The notes under the pieces are model-generated. The model was not told where the DNA came from. It did not search any database and saw nothing but the letters and a program-made list of their open reading frames with translations. Position numbers and translations under genes: made by a program. This document shows positions 55,919 to 64,000 of a stretch of 64,000 nt of DNA, in pieces. The stretch spans positions 45,619,095-45,683,094 of the forward strand of contig NC_087071.1 in assembly GCF_963678635.1 (NCBI RefSeq), written 5' to 3'. The stretch comes from Symsagittifera roscoffensis (lineage: Eukaryota; Xenacoelomorpha; Acoela; Convolutidae). How positions within the stretch are numbered: position 1 is the stretch's first letter; every line of letters begins with the position of its first letter.

Positions 55919-56786
55919 TCAGAGTCTCCTCAGGTCGTGACTTATTCTGACTGACACGCATAAGTTCATGTGCCTCAGCTCTGTCGCAGAGCCAGTCATT
56001 GAATCTAAAACTTTTGGATGTCTCCAACATTCCTTAACAGAGCGAAGATACCAGGACCCTTTCTTATTTGGGGGCAATAATGAAATTACTTGATTCGAAA
56101 CGGAAGTACTCTTCAAATGGTACTCATATCCTAACAATTTTAAAACAGCAAACAATACTGGATATACAGGAAGCGAAACTGATAATGTTTTCTGAATTGT
56201 GCATACTGAGAGGGGGAAAATTGAAAATTTTTTCAGGATGAGCTGCCACAATCGTTTGTGGTTGTCCAAATTTCCTCTCCCGTGTCTTCAGAGAGTCCTT
56301 GTAGAATATTCGAATGTAAGTGAATTCGGCAATTGCATTCTTCGCTTTGCCTGAAACGAGGGTTTTGAGATATTTCAATTTGACATGATCACTTAAAATT
56401 TCTGCAACGATTGCGCTTTTGAACTGACCAAATCATTCAGGCCACTGCATTGGATTTCCGTCGAAAGAAGAAAATTTCCACTCAAGCAAGGGAACTTTCC
56501 GGCTCAGTGTCAAAATTCCAGCTAGATCTTGATTAGTGTCTGATTTAATGCCCGAGGACGTAATTGGCCCAAATTGTTTGTTCTCACTTTTATGAGACGC
56601 CATCAGCGGTTTTGAATAGGTAGCGGTGTCTACAGCATCAGGGTTACCGACACAAAAAAAAGTTGTTCTTCCGCTAGAGAACGGTTGAAAATTCAATGGC
56701 TGTGTGACATGATATGAGTAACGGGTGAAGCGGACTGTTGAAGGGCTGAGAGGAACAAAGTTAGTGGTTGAAAGTGATTGGTACAA
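55919..56786 (-). pseudogene. Pao-2 gag DUF1759-like region
   Basis: Three frames: 56,786-56,433 has ISxxDNFRRVPLLEWKFSSFDGNPMQWPE-type lead-in (KVPLLEWKFSSFDGNP); 56,378-56,124 has MKYLKTLVSGKAKNAIAEFTY and RERKFGQPQTIVAAHPEKI; 56,269-55,919 carries the helical end (LLGYEYHLKS, LLPPNKKGSWYLRSV). The match to Pao-1 28,545-27,982 is clear in order and motif. Confidence 0.78.
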
Positions 56787-56913
56787 AAAAATTGCTAAAT
56801 ATTTGAGGAAAAGTTTAATGAGTAATGGGCATTGAGCTGGTTGGGATATTATACTGATGAAAACAACTCTGCATCAAAGTGTTGCAGCTGTTTAAATTGA
56901 TCAAAGTTAGCTG

Positions 56914-57760
56914 TTACTGCGGCTCATACGTACTTTTTAAATTTGGATTTGGCAAGCTGGCACTTGTATCTGACGTACTCTGTGAGTTTATACACGTGGT
57001 TTCGAAATACACAGCATTTGGATGAGAGTTGTTAATAATCGCCAGATTTCTACTAAAAGGCGGTTCAATACTCGAAATCGACAAGAATTCTGAAGCTGGT
57101 TCCAGGTTGACACTTTGGACTGGCACCACAGGCTGATTTATTTCCTGAGTTGGGAATTGAGTGTTCAACCAACTTCTTCTCCTGTCTTCCTCCGTTTGGT
57201 TCTCGTGAACGGCGATTGCCAATTGCGACCTGCTACGTTGAAGCCCACAAATTTCAGATGCGTCTTCCAGATATTCAGCCTCTTCGATAGTTGCTTCGGC
57301 TAGCTTTTGACGGATTTCCTACAACTATCAAGTTCACGTTGACCCTTCATCGACTTAAACTGGATCTTTTGCTTTTCATACGAAGCTTAGCCTCTGCCTG
57401 GCGTTCAACTTCATCGAGTCTAATTTTTGCAATTTTTGACGCCCACTCGGACTCTTTGATTCAACTTTAGAACGCTGTGAAAGTGTTTTTTTTTTGAACG
57501 GACGGATTCGCTTGGCGTCGGAGTTCGTGCAGTTGCTACCTGGTCCTCTTGGGTTTTAATTTCAAAGTATCTTTTAGCTATACCTACATCGTCATTTTTT
57601 GCAGTGATAGAGCCTAGGTAAGACTCAAGTTGATTTATGATTTCAGCAGCATTGTTGCTGTGCTTAGACAGAGATTTAGGCTCATCATTTTTCTTTTAAA
57701 ATGTTTGTAAGCAATTACTAGATTTTTATACGTACGTTTCAGTTTTAGCTGGTCTGTCGT
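56914..57760 (-). pseudogene. Pao-2 gag N-terminal region
   Basis: Decayed coiled-coil and linker, read in several frames, with SNNAAEIINQLESYLGSITAKNDDV near 57,620, Lys/Glu-rich parts near 57,450, and a 102-codon Ser/Asn/Pro-rich linker at 57,222-56,914. It is equivalent to 30,155-28,769 of Pao-1. Confidence 0.6.
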
Positions 57761-58094
57761 TCGCGCTTATATATTCTGTAATTTTGGCATAGTACTCGAG
57801 AAGATTTGTGTTCAACTCTTTCCTGGCAAGATAAGTTTTGTTTAGTTTCTGGCCGAGGTCAAGCTCCACTTTGAAATGTTTGTTTTTCAAGCTTATTTTT
57901 TTTAATAAGAGGAAAAAAATGTAGCGTCGGTTGACGGAATCATAATCAATTCAAGTAGCGCGTTCTATACCGAACGAGAGGATCCTCGCAAGAAGCCTAC
58001 GGCTCGCCTTGCCTACAGAACAGAAGGACAACAAACTACACAATCGAACTTAAAGATGAACTTAACTAATTTAAAAAAGAAAGAAAAATTAAGA

Positions 58095-58700
58095 TTAACA
58101 ATGTCTGACAAACGTTAAATATTCTTCAACTGTTGTCATTTGTGAATTCCTATGCTTCTCTGCTTTTCTTTTTCTTGAACCTGGTCGACTTCTTTTAACT
58201 TTATTGATGAGCTTGGATAGATTAGTAAAATAACGTCCAATGATTCCTAAAATTTTTATTTCGAAAAACGCCGAGCGATAAATTAATTTAAGCTTACGAA
58301 ATAGTTCTTTGTCGTTAGCTTTTCTTTTTGAGATGAAATATATGGTCTCATCAACGGTTAATATTCCTGTTTCAACCAAAGGTCCCTAAAAATAGGGGGT
58401 CTTCTGAAGGTGTACGTAAATAATGGCTGATATTTTGTTTTTATATTCTTTTAAAACTTCATTTAGACTTTCCGGTGTAAGTGGGTTATCGTTGTTTGAT
58501 CAATGCTTGCTCAATGAAATAATTATAACATCGTGACAATTTATAATGTTTTTTTTCTATCATACGTTTTGGGTATTTGTTCAACAGATATTGAACAGTC
58601 TTTTGTCGGTTATTTGTATTCAAAATAAAGTTTAGACCTGGAACTGCTTTGAAAGTGTCGTCGAGGCGTTTTTGTAGAGTTAATGGTCAGGTAATTACGG
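58095..58700 (-). pseudogene. Unrecognised ORF upstream of Pao-2 gag, homologous to the Pao-1 one
   Basis: The reading from 58,690 gives LQKRLDDTFKAVPGLNF and RQKTVQYLLNKYPKRMIEKK, then frame changes to LNEVLKEYKNKIS. The 58,379-58,095 frame (94 codons) gives GILTVDETIYFISKRKAND, IKILGIIGRYFTNLSKLINK and a basic tail (RSRPGSRKRKAEKHR). The order of blocks matches 30,918-30,351. The protein is basic and probably helical. It has no known enzyme motif. It could be an accessory protein or an N-terminal gag extension. Confidence 0.6.
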
Positions 58701-60010
58701 AGTGATGAAGATAACCCGCAGCAATGATGAGCACGGCTGAGAATGATAAGCGACACGGTTGTTTTTATTGGCAATCAATTTAGGGAGTCTGTTGTTGTAA
58801 ACTCGTCACATAGAAATGAAAAAAAAATTAGGACGATAAAAACTTTGAGAACTCTTAGCTGAGGGTTTATAAGGTTCTACTAAAGCTTCGGTTCAGTACT
58901 ATTTAAGTTAACCCGTACGGTTTATCGGTTACACTTAGCGACGTTATGGCGAAACGGTAGTGGTAGCGGTCGCGGCGGTATGCGTCCGAAAACGGGGAGA
59001 GCCGAGCAAGTTTTTAAAGATTATCCAACAACTGGAAGAAACCGAGTTAGGGATTCTTTCAAAAATCTTGCTCGAAAAAATTAAAAGGTTGAACGGGCGA
59101 GACGAAAACAGTTTTGTCCGGCTTTGCTCTAAACTCGGGCAAAAAATTTTTTTGTCTGTGAAAGTTTTGGGAAAATTTGGTATAACTTGTTAATCGAGAA
59201 AAATTTTTTTAAAATGATTTTTGCCAATTTTTTTTCGAAAATTTTGTGGAATTTGTTTTTTTTTCACAACATTTTTGAATTCAAGACTCTCCTGGGGTAC
59301 TAGGGTACTGGGTATGTACGATTGTTAGGGTATCTAATAGAGTCTTTATCGGTTTGCAATCAACAACATCGTAAATTTCCAGAGTTTCCAGCACTGATAA
59401 TCAAAGAAATAGCACTTTTTTGGGTTAGCAAATTGAGCACAAATTAGAATATTAAAATTAGTTTGAATGAGCCGGTCAAAAAGTTCATCGGATTGTAGAC
59501 CAAAATCCATAAAATTTCGGTTGTTGACAAAATGTTGGGTTCTGAGAAGGGCTGTCGGCACTTCATTCATCGGTTGGAAAGTAGGCTTGGGAAGCACTGT
59601 GAAGTTCAAGTCACTCACTGAACAAAGTTCTGCCGTTTTTGGAGCTTGCAGTTCCTCCAACGTTGGTTAAAATTTAAATAGAAGGATAATTCTAGCTTCC
59701 ATTTGAGTTTTTCATTTCAGCCAGCAAGTCAAATTGGTAAACGCCAGCATCACAGTTATCGACAGTTTGGATCACGAAAGTGTTATATCCAACTATAAAG
59801 GGTTCAAAGCTTACAGAACTTGGTCGCATATAGCAGTAAACTTCGGATGTGTATTGTACTGTCAATCTGTATTTGATGTTGGTAAGTCCTTCAATTTTTT
59901 TTTCAACCAGGCGAGCAAGAATCACTTGCAGCTTCGTGTTTTGGGTACTTGTATATCAGAGATTGGTGGTTGCTGCGGAGGTGAAACAGGTTTTCGGTTC
60001 TTAATTTTTT
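58701..60010. other. Pao-2 leader, with small ORFs of unknown value
   Basis: Between PBS and the upstream ORF. It contains minus-strand frames 59,925-59,692 (77 codons, YCYMRPSSVSFEPFIVGY) and 59,660-59,346 (104 codons), and a plus-strand frame 58,960-59,193 (77 codons, RKRGEPSKFLKIIQQLEE) in a less AT-rich patch that may be an insertion. None is recognised. Confidence 0.4.
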
Positions 60011-60031
60011 GGTTCCCGAGTCTTGGCACCA
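60011..60031 (-). other. Pao-2 primer binding site
   Basis: On the minus strand TGGTGCCAAGACTCGGGAACC begins with TGG, complementary to a tRNA 3' CCA end, and sits directly after the 5' LTR region. The implied primer tRNA would end CCCGAGTCTTGGCACCA. I cannot name that tRNA from this window. Confidence 0.7.
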
Positions 60032-60032
60032 A

Positions 60033-60472
60033 ATTATTCTGGCCTTTTTTATAATTCGATTAAAAACAGGAACAGAATAGGTTTAATTGATGAGAATCAG
60101 TAAACGGCAAAATTTAGTAATTTATATTGCACGGAATTAGCAACAACATTACACGGATCAAATTAAAAAGGGGGCTTGTTCATGCGCTGACTTGGTGTGA
60201 TTTATGTGTTTTTTGCCCAATGAATTCATACTTAATTCACGCAGTTTAACGAACAGAAAGTCAAAAGCAAAATAATTTTGAACCGATAAAAATGTTAGCT
60301 TTTTATGTTCTGTCAGGTTTGACTCAAATAGGAGTCTCAAATGAAACGACTTAGATGAGAATCGAAACAACGCCGAACTCCGCGGAACGCACTATGTATA
60401 CGCTGTGCTATATATCTGGTATTGCAATGCAACTATACTGATTTTATGCTATACTTTAAAGCTATGTATCAT
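60033..60472 (-). repeat. Pao-2 5' LTR
   Basis: The outer end near 60,472 (TGATACATAGC on the minus strand) matches the starts of the LTRs at 52,651 and 50,917, and the inner end is set by the primer binding site. A CAGCGTATACATAGTGCG block is shared with those LTRs; here it is followed by an extra 19-base CG-rich insertion (about 60,363-60,382). After about 180 bases the similarity to the 3' LTR stops. Confidence 0.65.
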
Positions 60473-60479
60473 TAAAATA

Positions 60480-61255
60480 TCAAATCCTTTGCAATCGCTT
60501 ACATTTTATTTCAAGTTGATCGATTGGATAATTAGTAAATCTACTTTTTGGTTTGTTTTTAGTTTTTGTCTAAATTTTATACTATGAAGAATTTTATCGA
60601 AAATTACTCTATTTTTTTTACAGATTTTACAGTATACAAACTTATTTTTTTTAAAAAATTGCATGACTAGAAATAAATATGGTTTTATAAAAATGGATTA
60701 TAAAATATTCTCTTCAGATGATCTTTGATGTCAAAAAAAACTTTAATAATAAAATTGAAAATTGGTTTTCACTTTAATCTTCATTAATTTTCCCAGAAAA
60801 AGTTTTTACAAAAAAAAGCGCTGAAAAATTATCCTAGACGACTTTTTTGCATTATGAAAGTTTGTGGGCCGCTCGAATTATTCGTCAATTTGAGAAATCC
60901 TAAAAAGATGCCCTAGATGCCTGTTTTCTAGCTGTTAGCAGAAAAATCTATTAGTGAAGGCTGTTAAAAAACTTTCGGCTGTTATTCATTAAAGCACCAT
61001 ATCTACAAACTGCCATAACTTGTAGCCCAAGTTACTTCAGAGTTAGGTAAATACACAAGAGTTACGTAACAATTGACTAACAATTAACAGTGGCAATCTG
61101 TTATTATGTAGCATAACAAAATTAATTCTCGGCTTATTGGAATGGCAATCGTACTTTCGGTTTTTGGCCCTTGGCTTGTTGGCCAAACATCGAATTTTCT
61201 ATGTTGCATAATTTTCAAAAGTCTGTCTAAATTCTGATTTTTTTTGTTTCTTAGT
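60480..61255. other. AT-rich non-coding stretch
   Basis: Nothing recognised beyond short AT-rich ORFs. Confidence 0.5.
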
Positions 61256-61583
61256 GAAATTCAAACAATTAGGGTTTAAATTGATATGATAAGCCAAGTT
61301 GTTTTTTATGAAAGTCACTCGCTCCGCTCACTCCTTTCATAAAAAACTTATTTATCATATCAATTTATACCCTACTCTAGGAAACTCGCTTCGCTCCCAA
61401 AGTTATTTTTAACAAGTTATATCCTACTAATGTGAGCGTAATAATTTTTCCTATAGTAGGGTATAATTTGTTAAAAATAACTTTGCGAGCGGAGCGAGTT
61501 TCCTAGAGTAGGGTATAAACTGATATGACAAGTTAAGTTTTTTTTATGAAAGGAACGAGCAGAGCGAGATTACGAAATTCAAA
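61256..61583. mobile_element. Nested palindrome with GCGAGCGGAGCGAG motif, 10-bp flanking repeats
   Basis: 61,368-61,428 and 61,455-61,515 are near-perfect inverted arms around a 26-base loop. The inversion extends outward through TATCATATCAATTTATA and CTTTCATAAAAAA to about 61,337 and 61,555. A second hairpin, with arms CAAGTT-TTTTTTATGAAAG and CTTTCATAAAAAACTT, lies on the left (about 61,299-61,350). The arms carry CTCGC-TCGCTC / GAGCGGAGCGAG. GAAATTCAAA occurs at 61,256-61,265 and 61,574-61,583, a possible 10-bp target-site duplication. Confidence 0.7.
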
Positions 61584-62310
61584 AACAAAAAAACACAGAG
61601 CCTGTTGTTTTTTTCTTTAGACAATCACCTTAAAAAACAAGTCCAGTTTGCTAGTGGTAGAGTTTGAGATAATTCCGATTTTTAAAATGGGGCTTAGTTT
61701 TTGAGTTCCCCCGCACACTATATTATTTTTGTTGTGACAATTTTCTAACGTGTCCTTATGAATAATGCGTGATGTTATCATGTGCAGTATGGAAGAAAAA
61801 TTTGCTCAACAAATGGTTTATTTTTTTCAACATAAAGACTTTCTTTCCATTTTTGTTTTGTTTTCAAATCAAATGGGATCGGAGCAGGGATGTATGAGTT
61901 GAAACTCCAATGAAGGAGTGGGAGCAGGCCAAAGCCATTTTGTAAACAATAATGGCTGACACGCACGTGGAGAATTTATTATCCTACATAGGTTCAAGTT
62001 TTGGCGACAATGATGTCTTTTTCTAAAGTTTTGACCCTGTCGCACTATTTTAGAATTCGTATTAAATGCATAATCAATAACTTTGTTTATTTTGAATCGC
62101 TCTCAATATATAATAAACTTTATCCAAGAAAAGCAAGTCCAGCTCTATTTTTTGGTTCATTCTATTTTTTGTATGCAATAAAATCAAAATTTAAGTTTTT
62201 TAAGGTTCTGATGGTCTTTCAATGGGCTTTTTGTTGAAAGTCAAGATGAAGTTCCAAATTTTACATTCAGTTCTTTTTATCTAAAATCAAAAAAAAATTA
62301 ATTGTTCAGA
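61584..62310. other. AT-rich stretch with dispersed repeat at 61,760-61,915
   Basis: The block 61,760-61,915 is the relative of 49,530-49,690. The rest is unrecognised and non-coding. Confidence 0.55.
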
Positions 62311-64000
62311 TAGCAAGTTGGGCTCTTTTTGCTCCTCCCACCTGCACATTTTTAAAGTAAAAGTTACTGTTAACAATGTCCAATCATTATGAAAAATTAC
62401 ATGCGGACTAATTAAGATGTGCCAATTTTGTTCTCTTATTTAATGTTGTAAAATCACTCGTTACACCATAAATTTGACGGTCGCGTTGGCTCTTTTTCCT
62501 TTCCCCACACCTCACATGAGGGTCTCTGGTTTATTGTGTCTACGAGTAATTTTACGAGGCTAATTATGAAGACCAAATTTGTTTGTCATGTCCGGGTTTC
62601 TTCGCATACCAATTTTTAAGACTGAAATTCAATTGTAAAAATGTATTTTTTGGCTCATTTTTTCCTATGAAATTTATTTCAGTCGTAACATAACACATTG
62701 TAAAACTGCCTTTGCAATAAAAATTTTTTCATTGTGGTCTGTAAATTGTGGCTCTTTCGCACTCCACCTCACGCACAATTCAAAAGAAATTTTTTCTCAA
62801 GAAAATTTGGTGTAATTGAATTCGATGAAAGTGAGGAATACGCATGCTCGTGTGTTTTTTCTAATACAGACCTTTTTTTCAAAATAGTATTCCTGTACTC
62901 ACAGGTAAACACATCACTACAATAACCTGACACTTAGTCTATTCAAATTGCTCGTTATATAGTTCAAGATTGTCAGTGTAACGTGATTTATTCACGCTTG
63001 AAAATTGTCGGAACAATCAGGGTTTTTTCTTGTAAGAGCGGACTTGTTGATGCTGCAATGCGAGTTGAAAAATATAAATAGATGTCCACAAAGTCAGTTT
63101 TGGTTCTTTTCCAGTTCCTCTTTGATTTTTTTTGAAATTCTTCAAGTGAAAGTCTTTTCAAAATGACTTTTCAAAACGTGTCAGCGTGTACCACGTAATT
63201 TTTATAGCCATATGCCATCGTTTTTTAGTTTTTCAGAAGTCAACTGAATTCAAACCTGCTATCATTAAGGTTTATTTTTGTTGCATGGATTTTATCTACG
63301 CTAATTTAGCTGAATTGTCTCTTTTTTTACCCCTTCATTTAAACCACAAGTTCTGCTCTACTGATGGGCAAGCAAATAAGTTATTTTTTATTTTCTGCTA
63401 TGTTGGCACTCGGCTATTGTGATGAAATTTGCATGACAAAACCTAATTTTGGCTCTTCTCCAGTTTTCCCCCCTCTGTGATTTTTTCTGAAGTTCATTAA
63501 GTGAAAGTCTTTTCAAAATGACTTTTCTTTTTATAAACTGCATTAGTCCCTTTTTCTTTTTCCACCACTTTTAAAGAGTAAATTCTCTGTTTTCAAAGTC
63601 AGATTGTTATAAAATTTGGCACACGGGCTAATTACGCCACGACAAACATATTTGGTCTTCATACTGAACCTTATAAAACCACTCTTTACACCATGAAATC
63701 GATGCTTATCTGAGATGGGGGAAAAAGAAAAAAGCGCTGCATTAAAACGCAGCAGCTTGATTAGGTGAAAAATTGCTACAAAATTTCTAACATGCCACTT
63801 GCGTGTGAACAAATTTCAAACAGTTTTTTGCTTATTTATTTTACGAGGGTGTTTGAAATTCACAAAAGGTAGTTTGGGCTCTTTTCTAGTTTTCATTCGA
63901 TTAGAAAAAGGGTTTTTTTTTACTCCCCCCTGCAAATTTCTACTGGTGAAGTTACTGTTCACATTGTCCGATTGTTATGAAAACTGACATGCGGACTTAT
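62311..64000. repeat. Diverged tandem-like repeats running off the right edge
   Basis: A GGCTCTTTT-C-CC block recurs at about 62,332, 62,489, 62,748, 63,103 (as GGTTCTTTT), 63,452 and 63,876. It is often followed by AAGTGAAAGTCTTTTCAAAATGACTTTT (63,144 and 63,500, about 350 apart) or by GTTACTGTT-ACA-TGTCC-AT-GTTATGAAAA and ATGCGGACT (62,364 and 63,949). The units have diverged and spacing varies. There is no coding signal. Confidence 0.65.

Larger units (their letters stand above)
52100..60473 (-). mobile_element. Pao-2: BEL/Pao retrotransposon with both ends, internally deleted
   Basis: Minus-strand order: 5' LTR, PBS, 1.3-kb leader, unrecognised ORF, gag, RT, connection, RNase H, integrase, 3' LTR. 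The zinc-knuckle and protease segment present in Pao-1 is missing: gag DUF1759 and RT lead-in are only about 60 bases apart near 55,860-55,919. Stops and frameshifts are frequent. RT and integrase active sites are better kept than in Pao-1. Confidence 0.85.

Overview
This window looks like repeat-dense intergenic DNA from an animal, probably an invertebrate. The reasons are several BEL/Pao retrotransposons (an animal-restricted group), a Polinton/Maverick DNA polymerase relic, a Ty3/gypsy-type element, MITE and foldback repeats, long AT-rich non-coding stretches and an assembly gap of exactly 200 N. I recognise no host gene, rRNA, tRNA or CRISPR array. The species cannot be named from the sequence alone.

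Left block (1 to about 17,000, visibly less AT-rich than the rest, coding on the minus strand). Read right to left, this is one very large, decayed Ty3/gypsy-like element. It has a leader with a 14-bp minisatellite and a 69-bp tandem repeat, then gag with two CCHC knuckles, an aspartic protease, reverse transcriptase, a truncated RNase H and an integrase with a GPY/F tail. The pol tail continues into an acidic segment and a macro domain. After a 470-bp spacer comes a second coding block of about 5.7 kb (5921 to 265) with a coiled coil, two SGNH/GDSL-hydrolase-like domains, a helical region and an acidic tail. A further ORF runs off the left edge. In-frame stops, frameshifts and small tandem duplications show this copy is dead. 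The macro plus double-SGNH cargo is the most unusual content of the window.

Middle block (17,000 to 49,000, AT-rich). A plus-strand Polinton-type DNA polymerase B pseudogene lies at 17.3-19.3 kb. A 5'-truncated minus-strand Pao element (Pao-1) covers 30.9-23.7 kb, with damaged RT, RNase H and integrase active sites. It abuts an older Pao relic at 30.9-32.7 kb. A long AT-rich tract follows. A foldback-like element at 39.8-41.7 kb, interrupted by the N gap, encloses a small unit with a TATA box, a 56-codon ORF and AATAAA. A plus-strand Pao RNase H relic (43.9-44.35 kb) and unrecognised ORFs (44.6-46.7 kb) come next.

Right block (49,000 to 64,000). A 607-bp MITE with CAGTGCGGGT-type terminal inverted repeats sits beside a truncated relative. 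A roughly 1.75-kb segment with the 3' end of a Pao element is tandemly duplicated (about 49.97-51.71 and 51.72-53.44 kb). A second Pao element (Pao-2) runs from a 5' LTR at about 60.47 kb, with a primer binding site at 60.01-60.03 kb, down to about 52.1 kb. Both Pao elements carry a similar unrecognised ORF upstream of gag. The right end holds a nested palindrome (61.3-61.6 kb) and diverged repeats running off the window.
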